Shown here piece after piece: positions 36,077 through 44,559 of a stretch of DNA of 64,000 nt. The notes under the pieces were generated by a model that made no database searches, was not told the origin of the DNA, and saw only the letters and a program-made list of their open reading frames with translations. The DNA lies in contig CAWAJT010000004.1 in assembly GCA_963782415.1 (NCBI GenBank), positions 682,001-746,000 of the forward strand. The letters run 5' to 3'. Every line of letters starts with the position of its first letter. Position 1 is the stretch's first letter. A program made the translations under genes and the position numbers. This DNA comes from Bog-473 sp963782415 (GTDB taxonomy: Bacteria > Actinomycetota > Acidimicrobiia > Acidimicrobiales > RAAP-2).

Positions 36077-36232
36077 GGCACCTCCCTTCGTCGGGCGCGT
36101 GGTGACGCGCGCCTGGCTCTGCTCGGTGTAGGCGGGCTCCGGCCATTGCATTCGCGCCCCGAACGGAGAGCAGGGAGGCATCGTCCGTTCTGGCTTGTCG
36201 CCGCAGGGTGTGCGGCCGGTTGTGTACAGCCC
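36077..36232 (-). ncRNA. Identical structured 5' leader, copy 2
   Basis: The second copy of the 156-nt leader, offset by exactly 851 nt from copy 1. Upstream of the identical block the two diverge, apart from a 17-nt stretch near GTGAATTGAGGA(C/A)GACA that may be part of a shared promoter. Same three hairpins as in copy 1. Confidence 0.6.
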
Positions 36233-36696
36233 CTGGATTGATCCTGGGTGTCTTCCTCAATTCACAGACCCGGCTGACCCGCAGGCGGGCGCGCCGGGAT
36301 ATTCTTCAGTCTGAATGACCCGATCTGGACTTTTGCTTACCGTATGCAGCTCGAACTCTTCTCGGAAGCTTGCATCAGAAAGGCCGAATCGGATTTGCGA
36401 GACGCAATCTACAGGATGCGGGTGCGAACCCGTGTTCGATGGTGTCATCAGCCTCTTGACCTGCACTTTCATTGGAGAGCTTTGTGACGTGATTCACAAA
36501 CTCCCTGGTGAGAGAACCGCATTTAGGCCAATAACACACGTAAATTTCCCTTTATTTTCCAGAAATGGCGCCTGACCAGTAGTAACGCTCATCGCCGAAG
36601 ACGCTCAGATTGCCCTTGTGGGCCGTGCAGGGCCCATTGCGGCGCGGTGCCGCGGGTTAGGGTCCCGTTCCACACAGTCGCGACAGGAGGTCACTC
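36233..36696. other. Relatively AT-rich intergenic region
   Basis: About 460 nt between divergent paralogue 2 and the acyl-CoA synthetase. It is visibly less GC-rich than its surroundings from about 36300 to 36560. It contains a CRP-type palindrome (36481-36500) and a small hairpin CGGGT-GCGA-ACCCG (36419-36432). An 86-codon open frame (36315-36575) lacks family features and is not supported. Confidence 0.6.
36481..36500. promoter_or_regulatory. CRP/FNR-type binding site, perfect palindrome
   Basis: TTTGTGA-N6-TCACAAA, a perfect 7-bp-arm palindrome that contains the CRP/GlxR core TGTGA-N6-TCACA. It lies about 197 bp upstream of the acyl-CoA synthetase GTG in an AT-richer stretch. A class III adenylate cyclase at 9174-10298 shows the cell makes cAMP. 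No crp gene is in the window. Confidence 0.6.
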
Positions 36697-38304
36697 GTGG
36701 CATCGAGCGTCATCGTCACCGAGAAGGACCGCTATACGGTGGCCGGACTGCTCCGACATCACGCGCGTCACCGCCCAGATGACGAGATGCTGGTCCAGGG
36801 CGCGGCGCGCCGGACCTGGTCCGAGGAGCTCCATGTCGCGTGTCGTGTGGCACAGGCGGCGCAGCGCGACGGGCTTGGCGCCGGTGACCGCCTCGCCTTT
36901 CTCGACCGCAACGGTATTCCGTACTTCGACTTTCTTTTCGGTGGGGCGCTCATGGGTGCCGTCAATGTCGCTGTCAACTGGCGACTGGCGCCGGCGGAGA
37001 TGGCCGCCATCATCGATGACTCCGGCGCGCCGCTCCTTGCGCTCCATTCCGACTACCTGCCGTCTCTGGCGGACATGAAGAGCGGGCTGCCCGCTGTTCG
37101 GCGGATCGTGGTCGTTGGAGACGGCACGGCGATGTGCGCCGACCCACGCGCGCAGATGTTCGACGAGTGGATCGAAGGCACCGTAGCGGACGACCCGGGT
37201 CATGTCGGCGAGCCCCATGACATCAGCATGCAGCTCTACACATCGGGGACGACCGGCCTCCCCAAGGGCGTGATGCTGACCAACGCCAACCTGTCCACAG
37301 CGATCTCCGAGGCCGGTGTCACGTTCTCCATCGACCATGACACCGTGAGCCTCGTGGCAATGCCCCTCTTCCACATCGGGGGGTCAGGGTGGGCTCTGTG
37401 CGCCATGTCCCGAGGCGGCCGCTCCATCATCTTGCGTGATGTCGACCCGTCCCTTCTCCTCGAGTTGATCGCCACCGAGCGAATCACCGAGATGTTCGTC
37501 GTCCCTGCCGTCCTCATGCTTCTGCTGGCGACGCCCGCCCTCGAGCACACCGACCTCTCGAGCCTGCGCCTCATCTTCTATGGCGCGTCGCCTATCGCCG
37601 AGGATGTCCTGGTCAAGTGCATGACATCCTTTGGTTGCGCCTTCTGCCAGGTCTACGGGATGACCGAGACGACCGGGGCCATCACGGCCCTCCGGTACGA
37701 GGACCACGACCCCGACGGGCCGCGGCGAGGGCTCCTGCGCTCGGCGGGAAAGCCGCACGCGTCGGTCGGGTTGCGGATCGTCGACCCCGATAGCGGCCGC
37801 GACGTCGAACGTGGCGCGGTGGGAGAAGTGTGGACTCGCTCGCCCTACAACATGGCGGGCTACTGGCGAAAGCCCGACGAAACGTCGGCAACAATTGACA
37901 CCGAGGGCTGGCTCCGCACGGGTGACGCCGGATACTTCGATGCCGATGGCTACCTGTACCTCCACGATCGCATCAAGGACATGGTGGTGAGCGGGGGCGA
38001 GAACGTCTATCCGGCGGAGGTCGAGAACGTCTTGCTGTCGCACCCCTCCATCGTCGACGCAGCGGTGATCGGTGTCCCAGACGCCAAGTGGGGCGAGACT
38101 GTCAAGGCAATCGTCGTGCTCGGTCCGGAAGAGGTGCTGGACGAAGCCGGGGTGATCGAGCATTGCCGCCGGGTTCTGGCGCACTACAAGTGCCCGACTT
38201 CGGTAGAGGCCACGGATGCCCTGCCGCGCAACCCGTCCGGCAAGATCTTGAAGCGCGAGCTGCGTGCTCCCTACTGGACCGGCCTGGACCGTTCCATCAA
38301 TTGA
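36697..38304 (+). CDS. Acyl-CoA synthetase (AMP-binding, FadD-like)
   Basis: A 535-residue adenylate-forming ligase. The P-loop motif YTSGTTGLPKG (181-191), YGMTETTG and the hinge GWLRTGDAGY are present, and the C-terminal lysine motif NPSGKILKR supplies the catalytic Lys. It activates a carboxylic (fatty or aromatic) acid to the CoA thioester. GTG at 36697 after AGGAGG. A terminator follows at 38335. The CRP-type site upstream suggests catabolite control. Confidence 0.93.
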   Translation: MASSVIVTEKDRYTVAGLLRHHARHRPDDEMLVQGAARRTWSEELHVACRVAQAAQRDGLGAGDRLAFLDRNGIPYFDFLFGGALMGAVNVAVNWRLAPAEMAAIIDDSGAPLLALHSDYLPSLADMKSGLPAVRRIVVVGDGTAMCADPRAQMFDEWIEGTVADDPGHVGEPHDISMQLYTSGTTGLPKGVMLTNANLSTAISEAGVTFSIDHDTVSLVAMPLFHIGGSGWALCAMSRGGRSIILRDVDPSLLLELIATERITEMFVVPAVLMLLLATPALEHTDLSSLRLIFYGASPIAEDVLVKCMTSFGCAFCQVYGMTETTGAITALRYEDHDPDGPRRGLLRSAGKPHASVGLRIVDPDSGRDVERGAVGEVWTRSPYNMAGYWRKPDETSATIDTEGWLRTGDAGYFDADGYLYLHDRIKDMVVSGGENVYPAEVENVLLSHPSIVDAAVIGVPDAKWGETVKAIVVLGPEEVLDEAGVIEHCRRVLAHYKCPTSVEATDALPRNPSGKILKRELRAPYWTGLDRSIN

Positions 38305-38334
38305 AGAACGGCAAACGAGGAAGATCCGCAATTG

Positions 38335-38367
38335 AAAAAGCACACGCCCCCGTCGGCGTGCGCTTTT
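38335..38367. terminator. Bidirectional rho-independent terminator
   Basis: A 13-bp stem (AAAAGCACACGCC / GGCGTGCGCTTTT, one mismatch) with a 6-nt loop, flanked by A-run and T-run, between the synthetase and the convergent CsbD gene. Confidence 0.8.
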
Positions 38368-38398
38368 CAGGTGATGCTGCGGAGGTCGGCTTCGTGTC

Positions 38399-38593
38399 CT
38401 ACTTCTTCGTGTCCGACGTGCCGCTGCGTACCGCGTCCTTCACCTTTTCTCCGGCGTCCTTGAGGTGGCCGACCACCTGATCGGCCTTGCCCTCGGTCTC
38501 CATAGACTCGTCACCTGTCGCCCGGCCCACCGCGTCCTTGACCTTGCCTCGTGCCGTCTGTGCCTTGTTCTTCGCCTTGTCTTCGAGCGCCAT
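38399..38593 (-). CDS. CsbD-family stress protein
   Basis: A 64-residue hydrophilic protein, mostly charged helix with the CsbD pattern (KAKNKAQTARGKVKDAVGRA, then ETEGKADQVVGHLK). CsbD proteins are induced by general stress (sigma-B in Bacillus), and their molecular role is unknown. ATG at 38593 after GAAGGGAAG. A sigma-B-type factor is encoded at 51614, so it may belong to that regulon. Confidence 0.85.
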   Translation of the reverse strand: MALEDKAKNKAQTARGKVKDAVGRATGDESMETEGKADQVVGHLKDAGEKVKDAVRSGTSDTKK

Positions 38594-38672
38594 CGTGCGT
38601 CTTCCCTTCGTTCGTCGTCTTCGGTCCATACCCGGATGGCCTAGAACGAACCCAGCAGTACGCCAATCGGTG

Positions 38673-40541
38673 CTACCCGAAGGTGAAGTCGTAGGCCTCG
38701 ACGCCGGGTGAGAATGCCAACGTGAGTTGGCCGGTCTGCAGCACGCTGCCCGAGAGCAACGTGTAGAGCTTCGGAATGCCCGAGATCGGCACCGTCGCCA
38801 CATGACGTCCGTTGTATGACACGGCGACGGACCCTTCACCGCTCATGACGAGGTAGACGTCGTCTGCGGTGAATCGCAACTGGAGCGTCGCGTCGCTCCC
38901 GGCCGTGGCCTCCTCGTTGTGCACGGTCCAGGTGCCGCCGAAAGCCAGGCTGTTCGACGGAATGGTGGCCGGCGGGTGGTACACGATCGCCTTGTTCGGC
39001 ACCACGGCCGTGCCGACTGCGTTGTTGAGGCGCGCGTCGCCCACATAGCTCTCGGGCGTGATCTCGTTGGTCGGCGTCTTGTCGGGGACGTCGGTGCGCG
39101 CCGGGAGGTCCGTGACGCCGTTGGCGGTGAGCAACATCCGAATGTTGTCCTCCATGGAGGCATACCCGCTCTCGCCGAAGTTGTAGGCACGGACGGTGCC
39201 GTTCGGGTCGATCAGGTAGTCCGCCGGCCAGTACTCGTTGTTGTAGGCGTCCCAGGTGGCCAGGTTGTCGTCGACCGCCACGGGGTAGTCGATGCCGAGG
39301 TTGCCCGCGGCGTGTTGGACGTTGGAAACCACGTGTTCGAAGGCGAACTCGGGTGCCGACACCCCGACCACGACCAGTCCGTCGTCCTTGTAGTCGTTGT
39401 ACCAACCCTCAACGTGGGGGAGTGCGCGTTGGCAGTTGATGCACGAGTACGTCCAGAAATCGACCAGCACGACCTTGCCCCGTAGCTGGCTGAGCGCCAG
39501 CGGTCTGTCGCCCGGTGTGTTGAACCAGGCCGTGATCCCGGTGAAGTTGGGTGCCCTGCCCAGGTTCGGCAGATTCGTCTTGTTGGCCATGAACACGGAG
39601 CGCTTCTGCGGCGTCGTCGAAGTCGTCGAGGACGAGGACGAGGACGATGAAGTGGGTGAGGATGTGGGCAGCGTTGACGTCGGAATGGTTGTCGTCGTGG
39701 TGGTCGCCCCGGCGACCAGATGGCCGCTGTGGGAGTTGCCCTGATCTGTCGCCGCGCACGTCGCCTTCTTGCCCTCCAGCCGGGCATTGGCGGCGGCGAA
39801 CTGATTCTGGTGTTCGCCGCTGAGATGCTGGAGCTGCCTGCAGGCGGACCCGGTCGACTCAATGTGGTCCTCGAGGGCGCTCGTGTAACCCGGCACGTCG
39901 CGCTGCAAGGCGCCGAGCCAATTGAATGCGATGGCCAGCGTGGCAACGCCCAGGACCACGCCGGCGATTTTTCGCACAGCGGGCAGGTGGCTGCGCAACG
40001 AGGACCACGACGTCGTCGCCCGTTGGGCCACAACGGCAAGGATGAGCAGTGGCACCGTCACGCCGCACGCATAGAACAAGGTGACCAGCAGGGAAGTCCC
40101 ACCCACGTGATGGTGCGCCGCCGCAACCGAGATGGCGGTGAGCACGGGTCCCGCGCAGGGCACGAAGACGAGGCCGAGGCTCAATCCCAGGACGAAGCCG
40201 CCGCCCTGGTTGGCGTAGCGGGAGGCACCGAGCCTGGCGAAGGGCCGCTCAATCGCCTCGCCGATTTTGGGAACCAGAAGGCCGATCGACAGCAGGCCCA
40301 GTAGCGCCACGCCGAGCCAGAACAAGAGGTCCTGGGGCAGGTGGAGAAATCCGAGAAGGGAGCTGGCGAACAGCACGGAGATGCTGAAGCTCACGACAAG
40401 TCCGGCGATGATGATGTAGGGGCGCCACCGGCCGCCTCCGGAGGAGCCACCGGCTATGACGACCGGGATGACGGGGACGATGCAGGGGGAGAGCCCGGTG
40501 ATCAGGCCTCCGAGGAACGCAACGACGAGAAGTTCACCCAT
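38673..40541 (-). CDS. DipZ-type CcdA-thioredoxin fusion
   Basis: A 622-residue protein. The N-terminal CcdA/DsbD-like membrane domain (about six helices) carries the redox cysteines in GLSPCIVPV and FVPCAGPV. A Thr/Ser-rich linker (about 285-320) leads to a thioredoxin-like domain with CINCQ (C-x-x-C), and then a beta-rich C-terminal domain of carbohydrate-binding type. This is the order of mycobacterial DipZ. It moves reducing power across the membrane to extracytoplasmic thiols. ATG at 40541 after AAGGAG. Confidence 0.9.
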   Translation of the reverse strand: MGELLVVAFLGGLITGLSPCIVPVIPVVIAGGSSGGGRWRPYIIIAGLVVSFSISVLFASSLLGFLHLPQDLLFWLGVALLGLLSIGLLVPKIGEAIERPFARLGASRYANQGGGFVLGLSLGLVFVPCAGPVLTAISVAAAHHHVGGTSLLVTLFYACGVTVPLLILAVVAQRATTSWSSLRSHLPAVRKIAGVVLGVATLAIAFNWLGALQRDVPGYTSALEDHIESTGSACRQLQHLSGEHQNQFAAANARLEGKKATCAATDQGNSHSGHLVAGATTTTTTIPTSTLPTSSPTSSSSSSSSTTSTTPQKRSVFMANKTNLPNLGRAPNFTGITAWFNTPGDRPLALSQLRGKVVLVDFWTYSCINCQRALPHVEGWYNDYKDDGLVVVGVSAPEFAFEHVVSNVQHAAGNLGIDYPVAVDDNLATWDAYNNEYWPADYLIDPNGTVRAYNFGESGYASMEDNIRMLLTANGVTDLPARTDVPDKTPTNEITPESYVGDARLNNAVGTAVVPNKAIVYHPPATIPSNSLAFGGTWTVHNEEATAGSDATLQLRFTADDVYLVMSGEGSVAVSYNGRHVATVPISGIPKLYTLLSGSVLQTGQLTLAFSPGVEAYDFTFG

Positions 40542-40688
40542 GAGGGTCGCTCCTTTGCGTTCCGTCAGCGGGCACGGGTGCGCCTCCTTCGTCGAGCATG
40601 TGTCGTCGAAGCTAGCGGTCAGCCTGGAGGGAGAGGCATCGCCCCTCCGAGATGACGGCAGGGCTGGGGCATTGCAGACTGTCCAACG

Positions 40689-41327
40689 GTGATCAGCGAG
40701 TATTGGATTTACCTGGGGACCGCGGTCGGCGCCGCCGGCGCCGCCGTCTATCTGCGTGACACCATTCGTGGGACGACCAAGCCGAACCGGGTGACCTGGC
40801 TCCTGTGGGCCGTCGCTCCCTTGCTCGCCGCTGCTGTCGCCCTCAACGCCGGCGCCGGGTTGCGCGCCCTGCCGACCTTCATGGTGGGCTTCATGCCGCT
40901 CCTGATCTTCATCGCCTCCTTTCACAATTCGGCCTCTGTGTGGAAGGTGCGCCGGGTGGACTACGCCTGCGGCGCGGTGTCGGTGGTCGGCACCATCATC
41001 TGGCTCTTCACCAGCAACGGCGTGCTGGCAGTCTCCGCTGCCATCGCAGCCGACTTCCTGGCCGGGATGCCGACCCTGATGAAGAGCTGGACCCATCCCG
41101 AGACCGAGACGGTCCACACATACATCGGGGCGCTCATCAGCATGGTCGTGGTCCTGCTCACGGTCGACCAGTGGATCTTCGACGTCGTGGCTTTTCCGCT
41201 CTTCGTGGCGTGCATGGCGACGGTGCAGTCGATCCTCGTGGGCCTGGAGCCCGGGCCGCGGTTCCGCCAGATTCGTCGGCGGTCGCGCGTTGAGGGGTCA
41301 TCCCCCACCGAAGAAGTGGCGCACTGA
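40689..41327 (+). CDS. Seven-helix-scale membrane protein of unknown function
   Basis: A 212-residue hydrophobic protein with about six or seven helices. The conserved-looking TKPNRVTWLLWAVAPL between helices 1 and 2 suggests a family of small integral proteins seen in several bacteria, and a C-terminal Arg-rich tail follows. No function is recognised. GTG start at 40689. Confidence 0.75.
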   Translation: MISEYWIYLGTAVGAAGAAVYLRDTIRGTTKPNRVTWLLWAVAPLLAAAVALNAGAGLRALPTFMVGFMPLLIFIASFHNSASVWKVRRVDYACGAVSVVGTIIWLFTSNGVLAVSAAIAADFLAGMPTLMKSWTHPETETVHTYIGALISMVVVLLTVDQWIFDVVAFPLFVACMATVQSILVGLEPGPRFRQIRRRSRVEGSSPTEEVAH

Positions 41328-41380
41328 GTCCGGCTGCCTGGTAGGAAGGCGCAGGGCAGCGCCATTGAAGGGAGCAATCC

Positions 41381-42253
41381 GTGCCTCAGGTCCACGTCAA
41401 CGGAATCGACATCGAGTACGTCACCGACGGAGATTCCTCTGATCCGCCACTCCTTTTGGTAATGGGCCTGGGCGCGCAACTGATCGCCTGGCCGGAGGGC
41501 TTCGTGGACGAACTGCGCCGGCGGGGCTTCTACCTCATTCGCTTCGACAACCGCGACAGCGGCCTGTCCACGAAGTTCGAGGGATTGCCCGACATGGCGG
41601 CATTGTTCACCGGCACCGACCTCTCCTCGGCGTCGTATCGGATTGAGGACATGGCAGACGACGCCGCTGCACTGCTTGGTGCGCTCGATATCGCAAAGGC
41701 ACACGTCGTCGGCGCGTCCATGGGCGGCATGATCACTCAGGCCCTGGTCATCAACCACCCGGAGCTCTTCCTCAGCGCCACGTCCATCATGTCGACCACG
41801 GGCGACCGCGCCGTCGGTGCGCCGACCGGCGAGGCGATGACGGCACTGCTGCGTCCGGTGGCCACGAACCGCGAGGAGGCGATCCAAGCGAGCGTCGAGG
41901 GCAGCCTCGTCATCGGATCGCCGGCGTATCCGACCGAGGAGCGCCTGCTGCGCACCCGCGCCGGTCGGGCCTACGACCGCTCGTACTGCCCCGAAGGCAC
42001 GGCGCGCCAGCTCGGCGCCATCCTCGGCTCGCCGGACCGGACGGACGGGCTGCGCGGGGTGCGCCTCCCTTTTCTCGTCGTCCATGGCGAGGCTGATCCG
42101 CTCGTCACTCCGAGCGGCGGCGACGCAACGGCGGCCGCAGTGCCCGGCGCCAAGCTGCTCACCATCCCGGGCATGGGCCATGACCTACCCGAAGCGTTGT
42201 GGGACACCGTGATCGACGCCATCGTGGCGAACACGGAGCTGGCGGCCGTCTGA
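41381..42253 (+). CDS. Alpha/beta hydrolase
   Basis: A 290-residue hydrolase. Nucleophile elbow GASMGG with S113, acid in VHGEADPLV, and catalytic His in GMGHDLPE. The RFDNRDSGLS segment is the family oxyanion-side loop. It resembles bacterial esterases/epoxide-hydrolase relatives, but Ser rather than Asp is the nucleophile, so an ester is the likely substrate. GTG start after AAGGGAG. Confidence 0.9.
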   Translation: MPQVHVNGIDIEYVTDGDSSDPPLLLVMGLGAQLIAWPEGFVDELRRRGFYLIRFDNRDSGLSTKFEGLPDMAALFTGTDLSSASYRIEDMADDAAALLGALDIAKAHVVGASMGGMITQALVINHPELFLSATSIMSTTGDRAVGAPTGEAMTALLRPVATNREEAIQASVEGSLVIGSPAYPTEERLLRTRAGRAYDRSYCPEGTARQLGAILGSPDRTDGLRGVRLPFLVVHGEADPLVTPSGGDATAAAVPGAKLLTIPGMGHDLPEALWDTVIDAIVANTELAAV

Positions 42254-42311
42254 GGAGTCTGACTTCTCAGGAGTCGGACTTCTCAGGGAGTCGGACTGCT
42301 CAGGAGTCGAG
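42254..42311. repeat. Tandem imperfect 16-17-bp repeat between convergent genes
   Basis: Four copies: GGAGTCTGACTTCTCA, GGAGTCGGACTTCTCA, GGGAGTCGGACTGCTCA and a partial GGAGTCGA. The units also pair GACT with AGTC, so they can fold into hairpins. The first begins right after the hydrolase stop, and the third covers the GH1 stop. Confidence 0.75.
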
Positions 42312-43493
42312 CGCGTTGGCCGCCGCGACCGCGGCCAGCCATGCCGCGCTCTCCTTGGGCGTCCGGGCAAAGGTCGTGCGGTCGACCTCGACGATGCCGA
42401 ACTTCGGCTTGTAGCCCAGCGCCCACTCGAAGTTGTCGAGCAGCGACCAGTAGGTGTAGCCCCGCACGTCGACACCGTCGGCAATGGCCTCCAGCACGCC
42501 CGTGAGTGCTTGTCGGACATAGTCGATGCGCTGCTCGTCGTCGCTGGTGCCGATCCCGTTCTCGGTGACGAGCAGCGGAATGGATCCGTCGGTGTAGTCC
42601 CAGGCGCGCCGCAGGCAATTCCCGAGTGAGGCCGGGTAGAACTCGTAGCCCATGTCGAGGATGGGCACGCCGTCCTCGTAGCCGGCCCAGCCGTTCGGGC
42701 CGATCACCATGCGCGTGTAAGTCTGCACGCCGAGGAAGTCGTCGCCCTCGATGACATCGAGGAACACGTCTTCAGCATGATGGCGGATGCTGTCGAGCTT
42801 GTCCTCGCCCCCTGGAGCCAGCTGGTAGTCGGTCATGGAGAGGGTCAGGCCGACGGGCACCCCCGGGGCTCCGGCCCGGATCGTCTCGACGGCGACGCGG
42901 TGTGCCTCGGCCAGGCGACGCGCCACCGTGCGCGACAGGGCGAGGTCGTTCTTCCCCGGCGGGAACATCCCGGCATGCCAGCCCATGGTGGCCACGATGT
43001 TCGGCTCGTTGAGTGTGCAGGCCCGGCCCATGACGTCGCCGAGTGCATCGGTCACGACTCCGCAGAATTGCCCGAAGCGCTCGACGGCAGCATCTGTCTC
43101 CCAGCCACCCTGGGCGGTCAGCCATTGCGGGGTGGTGAAGTGGTGGAACGTCACCACGGGATCCACGCCGCGCTGACGCAGCGCGACGCAGATGCGGCGA
43201 TAGTGGGCCAGCGCGGCGTGCGAGACCTCTCCCTCCGCGGGCTCTATGCGGCTCCACTCGACCGAGAAGCGGTAGTTGTCGAACCCCAGGGCGGCGACAA
43301 GGTCGGCGTCCTCCTCCCAACGGTGCCACGAGTCGCAAGCGTCACCGGACGGCTCGGTGCACCCAGAGCCGGGCGTGTGTTCGAAGGCCCACCAGTCGTT
43401 GTTGATGTTGCCCCCTTCAATCTGGTGGGCCGCCGTCGCCGTACCCCATGTGAACCCAATGGGGAAGGCGGGCCCCAGTCCTTCCCGAATCAT
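42300..43493 (-). CDS. GH1 beta-glucosidase
   Basis: A 397-residue glycosidase, a little shorter than typical GH1 (about 450). Acid/base E163 (TLNEPN) and nucleophile E311 (VTENG) are present, as is the N-terminal signature FTWGTATAAHQIEG. It hydrolyses beta-glucosides in the cytoplasm. No signal peptide. It diverges from the ABC exporter, 57 nt away. Confidence 0.93.
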   Translation of the reverse strand: MIREGLGPAFPIGFTWGTATAAHQIEGGNINNDWWAFEHTPGSGCTEPSGDACDSWHRWEEDADLVAALGFDNYRFSVEWSRIEPAEGEVSHAALAHYRRICVALRQRGVDPVVTFHHFTTPQWLTAQGGWETDAAVERFGQFCGVVTDALGDVMGRACTLNEPNIVATMGWHAGMFPPGKNDLALSRTVARRLAEAHRVAVETIRAGAPGVPVGLTLSMTDYQLAPGGEDKLDSIRHHAEDVFLDVIEGDDFLGVQTYTRMVIGPNGWAGYEDGVPILDMGYEFYPASLGNCLRRAWDYTDGSIPLLVTENGIGTSDDEQRIDYVRQALTGVLEAIADGVDVRGYTYWSLLDNFEWALGYKPKFGIVEVDRTTFARTPKESAAWLAAVAAANALDS

Positions 43494-43550
43494 CGGCGCG
43501 TCCTCCGTCGTGTCGTCGGCTCTCGAAGGGCAAGGTATCGTTTCCTGACA

Positions 43551-44555
43551 ATGGCGTCATATTCAACACCGACGACTGACGTCCCCGATTCGGAGCAGGC
43601 GGGAGCGAGGCAGGGGGCGGGGGACACTGTTCCGGCCCCGATGGTGGAGGCCCATGGACTCACCAAGCGCTTCGGGGAGTTCGTTGCCGTAGACGGGGTC
43701 GACTTCAGTATCGCCAAGGGCGAGTCATTCGGCTTCCTCGGCCCCAACGGAGCCGGCAAGACGTCGACCATGCGCATGATCTCGTGCATCAGCCCTCTCA
43801 GCGGGGGCTCGCTGCGCGTGCTGGGTATGGACCCCTCCAAGGACGGTCCGCGGATCCGTTCGCGCATGGGGCTCGTGCCCCAGGAGGACTCGTTGGACCT
43901 GGAGCTCACCGTCCTTGACAACCTCATGATCTACGGCCGCTACTTCGACATGCCGAAGAAGGTCATCCGCGAGCGTGCCGAACAGCTTCTGGACTTCGCA
44001 CAGCTGACCGAGCGGGCCAACGATCGGGTCGACCCGCTGTCGGGAGGTATGAAGCGGCGTCTCACCATCGCGCGTGCGCTCATCTCCGACCCGGACCTGC
44101 TCATCCTCGACGAACCCACCACCGGGCTCGACCCGCAGGCCCGTCACCTGCTCTGGGACCGGCTCTACCGCCTGAAGCAGGACGGCGTGACCCTCGTGAT
44201 CACCACGCACTACATGGACGAGGCAGAGCAGCTGTGCGATCGCCTCGTCGTCATGGACAAGGGCCGCTTCGCCGCCGAGGGGTCGCCGCGGCAGCTGATT
44301 GCAGAGCACTCGACCAAAGAGGTGGTGGAGCTGCGATTCGCTCCCGGCGAGCACGAAGAGGTGGCGCCCTCCCTCACGGCACTGGCGCAGCGTACCGAAG
44401 TGCTGCCCGACCGCATCCTCCTCTATACCGACGACGGCGACACCGCCCTGGCCGAGGTCGCTCGCATGGGCCACGTTGCCCGCGCCACACTGGTGCGCCG
44501 GTCCACGCTCGAAGACGTCTTCCTCCGCCTCACCGGCCGTACCCTGGTCGACTGA
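43551..44555 (+). CDS. ABC transporter ATPase, DrrA/NodI-like
   Basis: A 334-residue ATPase. Walker A GPNGAGKT (64-71), signature LSGGMKRRL (163-171), Walker B LLILDEP (183-189), and a C-terminal regulatory extension ending in the DVFLRLTGR motif typical of DrrA-like exporters. No ribosome site precedes the ATG at 43551; a TATCGT-like -10 about 13 nt upstream suggests a leaderless transcript. It forms an exporter with the two ABC-2 permeases that follow. The cargo is unknown. Confidence 0.92.
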   Translation: MASYSTPTTDVPDSEQAGARQGAGDTVPAPMVEAHGLTKRFGEFVAVDGVDFSIAKGESFGFLGPNGAGKTSTMRMISCISPLSGGSLRVLGMDPSKDGPRIRSRMGLVPQEDSLDLELTVLDNLMIYGRYFDMPKKVIRERAEQLLDFAQLTERANDRVDPLSGGMKRRLTIARALISDPDLLILDEPTTGLDPQARHLLWDRLYRLKQDGVTLVITTHYMDEAEQLCDRLVVMDKGRFAAEGSPRQLIAEHSTKEVVELRFAPGEHEEVAPSLTALAQRTEVLPDRILLYTDDGDTALAEVARMGHVARATLVRRSTLEDVFLRLTGRTLVD

Positions 44556-44559
44556 GTCG

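Noticed and set aside
36419..36432. tRNA-like T-arm (GGGTGCGAACCC)
   Set aside because: Only an isolated hairpin; no acceptor, D-arm or anticodon arm can be folded around it.
36315..36575. 86-codon plus-strand ORF in the AT-richer gap
   Set aside because: No ribosome site of note, no recognisable domain, and it covers the CRP-type palindrome.
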